Assembly (NCBI GenBank): GCA_019359215.1
Contig: JAHHHS010000050.1
Location: forward strand, 1 to 50,461
Direction: 5' to 3'
DNA from: Nostoc indistinguendum CM1-VF10
Lineage (GTDB): Bacteria; Cyanobacteriota; Cyanobacteriia; Cyanobacteriales; Nostocaceae
Length of the DNA: 50,461 nucleotides
A program made the translations under genes and the position numbers. Each line of letters starts with the position of its first letter. Position 1 is the first letter of the stretch. Below, one piece after another: positions 33,232-42,043 of the stretch. Under the pieces are notes generated by a model. It saw only the letters and a program-made list of their open reading frames with translations, was not told the origin of the DNA and did no database searches.

Positions 33232-36120
33232 ATGTCAGACCAACAGCTAGCAGCATCCTTGAATGGACATCTTCCGTACCCCAGCCACAACAGCCAGAAT
33301 ACCATTCGGATTCGGGGTGCTAGGCAGCATAATCTGAAAAATATTGACTTGGAATTGCCACGCGATCGCCTAATCGTATTCACTGGCGTTTCTGGTTCTG
33401 GTAAGTCTTCCCTAGCCTTTGATACGATTTTCGCTGAAGGGCAACGTCGCTATGTGGAATCCCTCAGCGCCTACGCACGGCAATTTCTCGGACAACTGGA
33501 TAAGCCGGATGTAGAAGCCATTGAAGGCTTAAGTCCAGCAATTTCCATTGACCAAAAGTCAACGTCTCATAACCCCCGTTCCACTGTGGGTACGGTGACA
33601 GAGATTTACGACTATTTGCGGCTGTTATTTGGTCGGGCTGGCGAACCCCATTGTCCGATATGCGATCGCTGTATTGCACCCCAGACAATCGATGAGATGT
33701 CCGATCGGATCATGGAATTACCAGATCGCACCCGCTTCCAAATACTTGCACCTGTTGTCAGGGGGAAAAAAGGCACACATCGTAAGCTTTTGTCAAGTCT
33801 TGCTTCTCAAGGTTTTGTCCGCGTGCGGATCAATGGCGAGATCCGTGAACTGTCAGATTCCATTGAATTGGATAAAAATTTTACCCACACCATCGAAGTG
33901 GTAATTGACCGCTTGGTGAAAAAGGCTGATATTCAAGAGCGTTTGGTTGATTCCCTGTCTACGTGTCTCAAGCAATCGGGTGGTATTGCAGCCATTCTAG
34001 TGAGTCTGCTTGGCGACGATGGACAAGAAAAAGAAGAAGAATTGGTATTTTCGGAAAATTTTGCCTGTCCAGAACATGGCGCGGTAATGGAGGAACTATC
34101 ACCGCGATTGTTCTCGTTTAACTCGCCTTATGGTGCTTGTCCGCACTGTCATGGAATCGGGACTTTAAGGAGATTTGCGCCAGACTTGATTGTACCCGAC
34201 TGGGAAGCGCCAGTTTATGCTGCGATCGCGCCTTGGTCAGAAAAAGATAATTCTTATTACTTGGAATTACTCTATAGCGTCGGGCAGATTTATGGATTTG
34301 AGTTACAGACAAATTGGAGCAAGCTGACAGAAGAACAGCAGCAAATCATTTTGTTTGGTGAGAAAGATGAACGAGCCGCAGAAGCACAAAGAAAGCAGAG
34401 TTTTAAAGGTGCTATTCCAATTTTGCAACGGCAATATGAGGGTGGTTCTGAATTAATTAAGCAAAAATTAGAGCAGTATTTAATCGATCAACCGTGCGAA
34501 GTTTGTAAAGGAAAACGATTAAAACCGGAAGCCTTAGCGGTGAAGTTGGGGCAGTATGGAATTTTAGAATTGACTACCGTATCAATTCGAGATTGTCGGG
34601 AGAGAATTGAGCAATTCAAGTTGAGCGATCGCCAGTTAAAAATTGCTGATTTAGTCCTCCGAGAAATCAAAGCAAGATTGCAATTCTTGTTAGATGTAGG
34701 TTTAGATTACCTCACCCTTGACCGTCCCGCTATGACGCTTTCTGGTGGCGAAGCCCAACGAATTCGTCTAGCAACGCAAATTGGTTCTGGATTAACAGGA
34801 GTTCTCTACGTTTTAGATGAACCCAGTATTGGTTTGCATCAACGAGATAATGGTAGGCTGCTCAAAACCCTAACGAAATTGCGCGATTTGGGTAATACAT
34901 TAATTGTCGTTGAACACGATGAAGAAACTATTCGCGCAGCCAACCACATTGTTGATATTGGCCCTGGTGCAGGAATTCACGGCGGAAATATTATCGCCCA
35001 AGGTGATTTTCAGGCATTATTAGCAGCAGAAGATTCTTTGACGGGTGCATATTTATCAGGAAGACGAGTAATTACCACACCAGCAGAACGCCGAGAAGGA
35101 AATGGGCGCAGTTTGGGAATTAAAAATGCCCATCGCAACAATTTACAAAATATAGATGTAGACATTCCATTAGGTAAACTTGTCTCCATCACTGGTGTGT
35201 CTGGTTCTGGCAAATCTACCCTGATTAACGAATTACTATATCCATCTCTGCAACACCATTTAACTAAGAAAGTTCCTTTACCGAGACATTTGGATAAAAT
35301 TCAGGGATTAAACGCGATTGATAAAGCGATCGTTATCGATCAATCCCCAATTGGACGCACACCACGTTCTAACCCTGCAACTTACACAGGAATTTTTGAT
35401 GCCATTCGGGATGTATTTTCCCAAACAGTGGAAGCCAAAGCTAGGGGTTACAAACCTGGACAATTTTCCTTCAACGTTAAAGGTGGACGTTGCGAAGCTT
35501 GTAGCGGACAGGGTGTAAATGTTATTGAAATGAACTTTCTCCCAGATGTTTACGTGCAATGCGAAATTTGTAAAGGTGCTAGATACAACCGCGAAACTTT
35601 GCAGGTGAAGTATAAAGATAAGTCAATTTCTGATGTTCTGAGAATGACAGTTGAGGAAAGCTTAGACTTTTTCCAGAATATACCGAAAGCGATCGCGCGT
35701 TTGCAAACTTTATTTGATGTCGGGTTGGGTTATGTCCAACTAGGGCAACCTGCGACTACCTTATCTGGTGGTGAAGCGCAACGGGTAAAATTAGCAACCG
35801 AACTATCTCGACGCGCCACAGGTAAGACATTGTATTTAATCGATGAACCGACAACAGGGTTATCTTTTTACGATGTCCATAAATTGTTAGATGTGTTGCA
35901 ACGATTGGTAGATAAAGGCAATTCAATATTAGTAATTGAACACAACTTAGATGTAATTCGTTGTTCTGATTGGGTGATAGATTTGGGGCCAGAAGGTGGC
36001 GATAAAGGTGGAGAATTGATTGCTGTGGGTACACCGGAGGAAGTTGCAAAAAATGCTAGGTCTTATACTGGGCAATATTTAAAGCAGGTTTTGAAACAGT
36101 ATCCGGCGGTGAAATCTTAG
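33232..36120 (+). CDS. uvrA: UvrA, excinuclease ABC subunit A
   Basis: DNA damage sensor of nucleotide excision repair; dimeric ABC ATPase that loads UvrB on lesions. The 962-residue length is normal. First NBD: Walker A GVSGSGKSS (52-60), signature LSGGEAQRIRLATQIGSGLT, Walker B VLYVLDEPSIGLHQRD. Second NBD: ITGVSGSGKSTLINELLY, LSGGEAQRVKLATELSRR, LIDEPTTGLSFYDVH. Three zinc modules are visible: CPIC...C, CEVCKGKRLKPEAL and CEACSGQGVNV...CEICKGARYN. ATG at 33232 gives MSDQQLAASLNG. Intact and chromosomal-core, unlike the decayed genes to its left. Confidence 0.98.
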   Translation: MSDQQLAASLNGHLPYPSHNSQNTIRIRGARQHNLKNIDLELPRDRLIVFTGVSGSGKSSLAFDTIFAEGQRRYVESLSAYARQFLGQLDKPDVEAIEGLSPAISIDQKSTSHNPRSTVGTVTEIYDYLRLLFGRAGEPHCPICDRCIAPQTIDEMSDRIMELPDRTRFQILAPVVRGKKGTHRKLLSSLASQGFVRVRINGEIRELSDSIELDKNFTHTIEVVIDRLVKKADIQERLVDSLSTCLKQSGGIAAILVSLLGDDGQEKEEELVFSENFACPEHGAVMEELSPRLFSFNSPYGACPHCHGIGTLRRFAPDLIVPDWEAPVYAAIAPWSEKDNSYYLELLYSVGQIYGFELQTNWSKLTEEQQQIILFGEKDERAAEAQRKQSFKGAIPILQRQYEGGSELIKQKLEQYLIDQPCEVCKGKRLKPEALAVKLGQYGILELTTVSIRDCRERIEQFKLSDRQLKIADLVLREIKARLQFLLDVGLDYLTLDRPAMTLSGGEAQRIRLATQIGSGLTGVLYVLDEPSIGLHQRDNGRLLKTLTKLRDLGNTLIVVEHDEETIRAANHIVDIGPGAGIHGGNIIAQGDFQALLAAEDSLTGAYLSGRRVITTPAERREGNGRSLGIKNAHRNNLQNIDVDIPLGKLVSITGVSGSGKSTLINELLYPSLQHHLTKKVPLPRHLDKIQGLNAIDKAIVIDQSPIGRTPRSNPATYTGIFDAIRDVFSQTVEAKARGYKPGQFSFNVKGGRCEACSGQGVNVIEMNFLPDVYVQCEICKGARYNRETLQVKYKDKSISDVLRMTVEESLDFFQNIPKAIARLQTLFDVGLGYVQLGQPATTLSGGEAQRVKLATELSRRATGKTLYLIDEPTTGLSFYDVHKLLDVLQRLVDKGNSILVIEHNLDVIRCSDWVIDLGPEGGDKGGELIAVGTPEEVAKNARSYTGQYLKQVLKQYPAVKS

Positions 36121-36194
36121 TCTTTTGCAATTAGGGTACATTGCATACAGATCATTCCAGGTCAAAAAAGCGGGGAAGGTTGTAGCAAACGTAT

Positions 36195-36527
36195 ATGAAA
36201 CTTCCTAACCGTGAGTGCGCTATCGTTGAAATAGATAAAATTGTGGGTTACTGTCTCAACCCAGAACATCCAGAGGGAAAACACAAAGCCCGTGTATTTA
36301 AATCTGCACTAAATTTAAATTTAGATGATGCAGAAGAATTAAAAGCAATTCTTTTACAAGCAGTAGTAAATTATGATGCTATCCCTGGTAAAAGGAATTC
36401 ATACGGTCAAAAACATATCATTGATTTTCCCCTGAATCGTTCAGATAAACAAGCAATTATTCAAAGTGTTTGGATAGTGCGTAATAATGAAGGCTTCCCC
36501 CGCCTAGTCACCTGTTATGTAATCTAA
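36195..36527 (+). CDS. DUF6883 domain protein
   Basis: A 110-residue protein. The core NPEHPEGKHKARVFKSALNL (22-41) plus SYGQKHIIDFPL matches the small DUF6883 family, which occurs alone in bacteria or as a C-terminal domain in polymorphic toxins, so a toxin role is possible. It is followed by a DUF4926 gene 11 bp downstream in the same direction, a recurrent pair in cyanobacteria. No signal peptide or TM. Active residues are not established. Confidence 0.8.
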   Translation: MKLPNRECAIVEIDKIVGYCLNPEHPEGKHKARVFKSALNLNLDDAEELKAILLQAVVNYDAIPGKRNSYGQKHIIDFPLNRSDKQAIIQSVWIVRNNEGFPRLVTCYVI

Positions 36528-36538
36528 GCAAAGAGGTA

Positions 36539-36763
36539 ATGCCAATGAAAATATTAGATGTGGTTGCCCTAACCGAAGACTTACCAGAAGTGGGATTGCA
36601 TCGCGGTCAAGTAGGAACGATTGTAGAAGAATATGAACCTGGAGTTTTTGAAGTAGAATTCAGCGATTTAACAGGAAAAGCTTATGCTATAGAAACTTTA
36701 AATGCTAGCCAGCTAATGACTTTATATCATCAACCAATTGGTGGGAAAACTTTATTGGTTTAA
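36539..36763 (+). CDS. DUF4926 domain protein, partner of DUF6883
   Basis: A 74-residue beta-rich protein, typical DUF4926: LDVVALTEDLPEVGLHRGQV (5-24), GTIVEEYEPGVFEVEFSDLTG. It resembles an SH3/KOW-like barrel. It is translationally close to the DUF6883 gene (11-bp gap; agaggtaatg before its start), so the two are probably one operon. A toxin-antitoxin or immunity relation is inference from synteny. ATG at 36545 (MKIL) is an alternative start. Confidence 0.8.
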   Translation: MPMKILDVVALTEDLPEVGLHRGQVGTIVEEYEPGVFEVEFSDLTGKAYAIETLNASQLMTLYHQPIGGKTLLV

Positions 36764-36768
36764 CAAAA

Positions 36769-37170
36769 TCAACAAATAAACAAACTTGCATCAACGTGAA
36801 AAAAATTACCCAAAGCTTCAGCTTGTTTTTTAGTGATTTCTAGTTCGCTATTTATGATTTTAGTAACAATCTCGCTTGAACCAATAATTTCTACCAAATC
36901 AGCTTGTTCTAAACTCCTAGCTTCCATCAAATGCAAGAGTCTTGAGCGAGGTGTAGAAACATTAAGCTGATAGTGCTTATCTTCAAAATCCTCAATCAGT
37001 TTTACCAATAATTCCAACAAAGCATCTTCTTCAGGAGTCAGATTAGAGCGAGAAAGCAGTTCTTCAACAGTTTCTAAAAATTTCTCGTTTTCTTCCTCTG
37101 TCTTGATAATCCGAGGTTGATGTTGAGACAGCAATTGGCTGTAAATGTCTGAGTTAAAAGTAAGGGTCAT
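36769..37170 (-). CDS. HigA-type antitoxin (HTH)
   Basis: About 133 residues. The first half (SDIYSQLLSQHQPRIIKTEE...PEEDALLELLVKLIEDFEDKHY) is the HigA-like N-terminal region found next to HigB toxins in cyanobacteria. The C-terminal half (LLHLMEARSLEQADLVEIIG, SSEIVTKIINSELEITKKQA, EALGNFFHVDASLFI) is a helix-turn-helix domain. I take ATG 37168-37170 (MTLTFNSDIYS), which overlaps the end of the toxin gene by 17 bp; a longer start at 37200 is open. It would neutralise HigB and repress the operon. Confidence 0.85.
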   Translation of the reverse strand: MTLTFNSDIYSQLLSQHQPRIIKTEEENEKFLETVEELLSRSNLTPEEDALLELLVKLIEDFEDKHYQLNVSTPRSRLLHLMEARSLEQADLVEIIGSSEIVTKIINSELEITKKQAEALGNFFHVDASLFIC

Positions 37171-37453
37171 TTTTCCAGTAGTCTTTGTCATATTCGGCAT
37201 GAGTTAAGACATATTTTATATAGATGACCTGCTTTTCATAGTTAATACTAGCAATTAAACGGTATTTATTACCTTTAATGTTGAAAACTATAAACTTGCT
37301 TACTGCTTCGGCTTGAGGATAAATAGTTTGAACTTCTAGCAAATTACCCCAGTCTGCTTTACTAGCGGTTATGTACCAGTCATCAAGTGCTTCACAGCAA
37401 TCAGCGTGTTTTTGGCAGAATTGTCGTAGCTTTTTCCGACTGATGACATGCAT
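37154..37453 (-). CDS. HigB-type toxin (RelE superfamily mRNA interferase)
   Basis: A 99-residue toxin: MHVISRKKLRQFCQKHADCC opens the family, then DWYITASKADWGNLLEVQTI and FNIKGNKYRLIASINYEKQV, and IYIKYVLTHAEYDKDYWKND with the basic and acidic residues typical of HigB. It cleaves translated mRNA on the ribosome when free. Toxin-first gene order with an overlapping antitoxin gene is the classic higBA layout. Both genes look intact. Confidence 0.88.
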   Translation of the reverse strand: MHVISRKKLRQFCQKHADCCEALDDWYITASKADWGNLLEVQTIYPQAEAVSKFIVFNIKGNKYRLIASINYEKQVIYIKYVLTHAEYDKDYWKNDPYF

Positions 37454-37513
37454 TAATTTCTTATTTCGGGGTTTATCAGCTTGTTCTGGATAAATTATTA
37501 ACTCACCATCTAT

Positions 37514-37951
37514 CTAATTAGCCATCTCTCCCCTTTGCCAAAATTGCCGTAAAATCTCCCCAGGTTTACGATCCCAAGTGTCAATATGCTCGTATATCAA
37601 ATTATCTTGGTTTAATTTATACGTTGAATAGCCATTAAAAAGCAAACCTGCTTTCCAAGGAACGCGTAACACTCCCCGCACTGTCCACTTTGCTAAAATA
37701 GTGTCTTCGGCTGACTGATAGACCTCATGCACATCAAAGGAAATTTGGGTAAAAAATAGCCGAGCATGAAATCGCAAAGTCCAAAATATAATGCGATAGT
37801 TAAATTTGTATTTGAATGTATTTACTGGGTCTTTAAAGTAGATATCGTCTGTATAAATGTGATATGAAATATCTTTTTCAAAAAGTGTTGGTAAATCCTC
37901 TTTTAAAGTTTTAATTACTTGTTCCACCGCTAATTGAGATTCCACGCGCAT
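37514..37951 (-). CDS. DUF2358 domain protein
   Basis: A 145-residue protein of the DUF2358 family found in cyanobacteria and plastids, with a cystatin/NTF2-like fold: TLKEDLPTLFEKDISYHIYT, DDIYFKDPVNTFKYKFNYR, AKWTVRGVLRVPWKAGLLFNGYS and EHIDTWDRKPGEILRQFW. Molecular role unknown. It lies 6 bp downstream of the stop of the GH10-like gene and in the same direction, so they are probably co-transcribed. Confidence 0.85.
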   Translation of the reverse strand: MRVESQLAVEQVIKTLKEDLPTLFEKDISYHIYTDDIYFKDPVNTFKYKFNYRIIFWTLRFHARLFFTQISFDVHEVYQSAEDTILAKWTVRGVLRVPWKAGLLFNGYSTYKLNQDNLIYEHIDTWDRKPGEILRQFWQRGEMAN

Positions 37952-37957
37952 TTTTCC

Positions 37958-39103
37958 TTAAAAAATCTTTTTTAACAACCGTTGCCAAATAGAAGATGTC
38001 CTCTTGTTAATCACACCACCTGCACTCAAATCTGACAGAGTGGGAAATGATGCAGACTTAGCATAGGGGCCATTTCGTAAAACTTTAGCTAGGGTATTGT
38101 TATTTTCGCGCAAACCTTCGTAAAAAAAGAATACCTCTCCTTGAATGCCAAGTTGACGGTTGTATTCAATTGCCTGCACCAGATATTCTGGACTAATACA
38201 ATAACTCCCAAGCTTCATCAATATTCCCGGCGCTAACTTGGGCAGCGTCGCATCTGTGAACTGCTGGTTTACTAGTTTATCAGCGATCGCAGCGTAACTC
38301 CTAAAATCACGGCGATAAATCTGCGGCTGAATCATATCAACTATTCCCCGGTTCAGCCATGCGGGTGAGTCTTGCAGATATTCCTGGAATGCCCAATCAT
38401 GGATATTAGGTGCGATCGCAACTAATAAATTAGGATTCACCGTTTTCACTTCCCGGTAGAGACGCGCCAAAAACTCAGTGAGAATATCTGCACGCCACTG
38501 TAACCATTGCTTATCCTTAGGATTCTGTGGTGGATTGCAATTAAATTTCTGGCGATAGCGGGTGACAGTTACCTCATCATAGCCACCTTCACAAGGGAAT
38601 GCAGGGAAGCGATCGTCTCCTTGAACCCCATCCACATCATAATTTTTTACAACTTCCAGCACCAAGTTCAAGAAAAATTCCTGTACTTGTAAGTCGAGAG
38701 CATTCAACCACTCAAAGCCGTTTTTCTTTAGTAAATTGCGGTTACAATCACGCGCAGCCCATTCCGGTTTTTTCTGTAAAAGTACACCACCATTCAAATT
38801 GTAGGAACTGGCAAAACCATATTCAAACCAAGGAATCACTTTCAACCCAACTCGCCGCGCCTCAACTACCACTTCTTCTAAAGGATCACGGCCTACAGAC
38901 ATAGGGTCAATTTCGACTCCAAATGTCTCCTGCATTGTTTGACTAGGATATAAAGTTACTGCCTTGTTCCAAACAACGGGAAACACCACATTAAATCCCG
39001 TCTCGGCAAGCAAATCCATCGCCTTAGCAATGCGTTGCTTTGACCTCAGAACCTTACTATCAGTAGTCGTCAGCCAGATACCACGGGTTTCTATTATTGC
39101 CAT
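37958..39103 (-). CDS. family 10-like glycoside hydrolase (GHL10/DUF187 type)
   Basis: About 381 residues, a TIM-barrel glycosidase-like protein of the YngK group. ETRGIWLTTTDSKVL opens the barrel. WNKAVTLYPSQTM, VIPWFEYGFA, DVDGVQGDDRFPAFP (acidic cluster), AIAPNIHDWAFQEYL and IDMIQPQIYRRDF are family motifs. I prefer ATG 39101-39103 with taggaa upstream on the minus strand; a longer frame reaches 39136. No signal peptide, which is unusual for the family, whose members are often lipoproteins. The substrate may be peptidoglycan glycans. It follows the DUF1206 gene closely and may share its transcript. Confidence 0.8.
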   Translation of the reverse strand: MAIIETRGIWLTTTDSKVLRSKQRIAKAMDLLAETGFNVVFPVVWNKAVTLYPSQTMQETFGVEIDPMSVGRDPLEEVVVEARRVGLKVIPWFEYGFASSYNLNGGVLLQKKPEWAARDCNRNLLKKNGFEWLNALDLQVQEFFLNLVLEVVKNYDVDGVQGDDRFPAFPCEGGYDEVTVTRYRQKFNCNPPQNPKDKQWLQWRADILTEFLARLYREVKTVNPNLLVAIAPNIHDWAFQEYLQDSPAWLNRGIVDMIQPQIYRRDFRSYAAIADKLVNQQFTDATLPKLAPGILMKLGSYCISPEYLVQAIEYNRQLGIQGEVFFFYEGLRENNNTLAKVLRNGPYAKSASFPTLSDLSAGGVINKRTSSIWQRLLKKIF

Positions 39104-39136
39104 TCCTATAAATTGAAATTTTCGGCACTGCACCAT

Positions 39137-39955
39137 CTAAACATTGACTATCCGACGATACCGCGCCTGTATTATTGTGTAAATTCCATAGGCAACTAAA
39201 CCTAGTGCCACAATACCCAAAAGCCATGCTCCATTAGGCTGTTGCGCTAGCGTCTGTAATACTTCATCCAAACCTTGTGCAGTAGCGGCGTTCGATTGCC
39301 TAGCAGCTTCGATTAAAAACCAACCGATAATACAAAATACTATACCCCGTGCCGCTAAACCAAATCTGGAAATCCTCATTACCCATTGGGCTTGTGTGTT
39401 GCTTAATTCAGTTAAATTGAGTTCTTTACGAAATTTGCCACTAAAAGCTTGATAAAACTGATAGAAGCCTAGAGCAATTACAAACGCCCCCGCAGTTCCA
39501 ACTAACCATTGACCAAAGGGTTGAGAAAGCAAACGTGCTGTCGAATCTTCAGTAGAATCACTACTATTTTTACCGCCGCCTGTACCCATAACAATTTTTA
39601 CAGCACTTAAGGCTAAACTTGCATAAATCAAGCCATTAACTGCGTAACCAATTCGTACTGCCAAACCTTTGGCATCATTACCTTTATTTTCTGGGTCTTT
39701 AATTGCCTGTACAAAACGCCAGATTACGTATCCAATCAAGCCAATTGCAACTAAAGCCAGCAAAAATTTACCAAATGGCTGGTTGACGATTGTTTGAAGA
39801 GCGCCTTGGGTATCAGTTGTTTTACCACCCCTGCCAAAAGCCGCCTGTGCTGCCAGTAGTCCAACTATACCGTAAACTACTCCCTTGGAAACATAGCCAA
39901 ATCGTCCCAGTCGCTCAACCCACAATGAGGCATGGTTTGTCAACTGTTGTGTCAT
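39137..39955 (-). CDS. DUF1206 integral membrane protein
   Basis: A 272-residue protein made of three tandem two-helix units, each opening with a glycine-rich stretch: RLGRFGYVSKGVVYGIVGLL, VRIGYAVNGLIYASLALSAV, ISRFGLAARGIVFCIIGWFL. This is the DUF1206 signature. Six TM helices are expected (around 15-40, 60-85, 98-120, 150-172, 195-218, 240-262). Function unknown. Start at ATG 39953-39955. The stop is followed at once by the GH10-like frame. Confidence 0.88.
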   Translation of the reverse strand: MTQQLTNHASLWVERLGRFGYVSKGVVYGIVGLLAAQAAFGRGGKTTDTQGALQTIVNQPFGKFLLALVAIGLIGYVIWRFVQAIKDPENKGNDAKGLAVRIGYAVNGLIYASLALSAVKIVMGTGGGKNSSDSTEDSTARLLSQPFGQWLVGTAGAFVIALGFYQFYQAFSGKFRKELNLTELSNTQAQWVMRISRFGLAARGIVFCIIGWFLIEAARQSNAATAQGLDEVLQTLAQQPNGAWLLGIVALGLVAYGIYTIIQARYRRIVNV

Positions 39956-39995
39956 AGTAGTTGGGGAGAAGTATTATATCTATCTTTTAGCAAAA

Positions 39996-40082
39996 TTTAC
40001 CCACTATTTACATCTACCTCAGGGCAAATTGTCTCTACCAAAGTTTACCCACTATTTACATCTACCCCAGGGCAAATCGTCT
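39996..40082. repeat. two direct copies of a 39-bp unit, period 48 bp
   Basis: 39996-40034 and 40044-40082 are tttacccactatttacatc-led copies differing at only two positions. They lie between the divergent DUF1206 and hydrolase genes, so they may hold paired regulator or promoter sites. Confidence 0.85.
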
Positions 40083-40210
40083 AATATTTTTATAAAAATT
40101 CACTATCGTAATACTGCCTTTTAATAGATGTGAGGCTTCTCAAAATAATACTACAGTTATTAAATACAGTATTATCATTTAGTGTTTTTTAATGCTAATT
40201 TAGATTAATT

Positions 40211-41092
40211 ATGTCTTTAATAGAAACTTCTTGGAAACATGAATATGTAACTACCAATGGGGTAAAACTACACTACGTTACCCAAGGTGAAGGCCCCTTA
40301 ATATTGATGTTGCATGGGTTTCCTGAGTTTTGGTACTCTTGGCGGCATCAAATACCAGAATTTGCTCAAGACTTTAAAGTCGTTGCCCTTGACTTGCGTG
40401 GCTACAACGATAGTGATAAACCAAATGAGCAATCAGCTTATGTAATGGATGAGTTTATCAAAGATATTGAGGGAGTAATTAAAGGATTAGGATACCAAAA
40501 ATGTGTATTAGTTGGACATGATTGGGGAGGTGCGATCGCTTGGAATTTTGCCTATGCTCACTCCGAAATGTTAGAGCAATTAATTATCCTTAACCTGCCT
40601 CATCCTGCCAAATTTGCCCAAGGGTTACGCACTCCTCAACAGTTGCTACGTAGCAATTACATATTCCTTTTTCAACTACCCTGGGTACCAGAATTACTTT
40701 TACAATCTTCAGACTACCAAGTAATTGAAACAGCTTTTAAAGGTACAGCAGTTAACAAGAGTGCTTTCACCAAAGCGGATCTTGAAGCTTATAAAAATGC
40801 TGCTGCAAAACGTGGTGCGCTCACAGCAATGTTGAACTACTACCGTAATATTTTTCAACAGAGAATGCTAAATCCAAATTGGGGCGTTCTAGAAGTGCCA
40901 ACACTGATGATTTGGGGAGAAAATGACACTGCACTTGGCAAGGAGCTAACCTACAATACCGAAGCCTATGTCAGGGACTTTCAAATCAAGTACATACCCA
41001 ATTGTGGACATTGGGTGCAGCAAGAACAACCTGAGTTGGTTAATCAGTATATGCGAGAATTTCTGAGAACTAAAACTAACAGTATTTACTAA
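40211..41092 (+). CDS. alpha/beta hydrolase, epoxide-hydrolase/haloalkane-dehalogenase-like
   Basis: A 293-residue enzyme. LMLHGFPEFWYSWRHQ contains HGFP, the oxyanion motif of epoxide hydrolases. The nucleophile is Asp in VGHDWGGAIAW (about residue 107), as in epoxide hydrolases and dehalogenases and not Ser. WGENDTALG carries an acidic residue and NCGHWVQQEQPE the catalytic His. DLRGYNDSDKP fits as well. A cap domain with tyrosines is expected at about 140-215. It probably opens epoxides by an ester intermediate; the substrate is unknown. Cytosolic. Confidence 0.87.
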   Translation: MSLIETSWKHEYVTTNGVKLHYVTQGEGPLILMLHGFPEFWYSWRHQIPEFAQDFKVVALDLRGYNDSDKPNEQSAYVMDEFIKDIEGVIKGLGYQKCVLVGHDWGGAIAWNFAYAHSEMLEQLIILNLPHPAKFAQGLRTPQQLLRSNYIFLFQLPWVPELLLQSSDYQVIETAFKGTAVNKSAFTKADLEAYKNAAAKRGALTAMLNYYRNIFQQRMLNPNWGVLEVPTLMIWGENDTALGKELTYNTEAYVRDFQIKYIPNCGHWVQQEQPELVNQYMREFLRTKTNSIY

Positions 41093-41365
41093 AAAGTATA
41101 AATACTTATCAAATTAGCCAAATTATGGCGAGTAGTGCAAGCTCCTAAAAAGATTTAACAGTGATTTAACACTGGCAATTTTTTAGGGATTATCAAGTAA
41201 AAATCGCCAAAAATTAGAATTAACGGCATTTGTTAGATTACCGTTATCTCTGTTTCATATCACAACTAAGTTGTCAAGAGATGGATTGACCTCAAGAAGT
41301 TTAATGAGATAATAGAGTTGTGAGGGACAGAACGGACGCAACTTGATTATTTAAGGGGGAAAATT

Positions 41366-41821
41366 ATGAAACTCCAGCTATTAGCGGCCATGGCCTTAGC
41401 AACTCCCCTATTTTTCGCTAGCTCGGTTAGAGCCGAAAATCCGCAGGACTTACAAAAGCTGCTTTCAACTGGGGAATGTATCCGGTGTGATCTAGCGGGA
41501 GCTAACCTCAGTGGCGCTCATTTAATTGGTGCTGACTTGAGAGACGCGAAGCTCCAAGGAGCCAACCTTGTAGGGGCTAACCTCGAAGGTGCTGACTTAA
41601 CTGGTGCAAATTTGGCAGGTGCGAACCTAACATCAGCTTATGTCACCAATGTGAATTTGAAGCAAACTAATCTCAACGGAGTAAATTTTACTCGCGCTAC
41701 AATTCACGATTCTAATGTGTATAAAGCATCAATGAATGATCTCATCCTAACTGATGCCGAAATATTTAACACTGGAATCGGGATTGGTGGAGAAGATGCC
41801 AACATTCCTGATTGGGAGTAG
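41366..41821 (+). CDS. secreted pentapeptide-repeat protein
   Basis: 151 residues. A signal peptide (1-23, MKLQLLAAMALATPLFFASS, cut after VRA) is followed by QKLLSTGECIRCDLAGANLS: the C-x-x-C entry is typical of cyanobacterial exported pentapeptide proteins. About 14 A(N/D)LxX units (GANLSGAHLIGADLRDAKLQ...) form a right-handed beta-helix, then a short tail GGEDANIPDWE. Predicted to sit in the periplasm or thylakoid lumen. A purine-rich site (aaggggga, about 41353-41360) precedes the ATG. Function unknown. Confidence 0.9.
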   Translation: MKLQLLAAMALATPLFFASSVRAENPQDLQKLLSTGECIRCDLAGANLSGAHLIGADLRDAKLQGANLVGANLEGADLTGANLAGANLTSAYVTNVNLKQTNLNGVNFTRATIHDSNVYKASMNDLILTDAEIFNTGIGIGGEDANIPDWE

Positions 41822-41926
41822 GCTGAACTAAGTAGGCAGGTTAAATAAACACAACATCAGAGAAACTGGTTTTTTGCCAGCATTAACCTTAAAATCTGCC
41901 CATACACTATACAAGAATAAAAAATG

Positions 41927-41982
41927 AAACCCCTCTGCCTTGTAATGACTTTAGTATGACGAAAGCAGAGGGGATTTCTTAT
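41927..41982 (+). terminator. probable terminator after the pentapeptide gene
   Basis: AAACCCCTCTGC (41927-41938) pairs with GCAGAGGGGATTT (41965-41977), 12 bp with one bulge, followed by TCTT. It has a long 26-nt loop, so strength is uncertain. Confidence 0.6.
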
Positions 41983-42043
41983 TAAGTTGTGCTGGCCGCT
42001 ACACACGAAGCAAGGATGTTTCCTTAAGCTGTAAGCGCTATGA

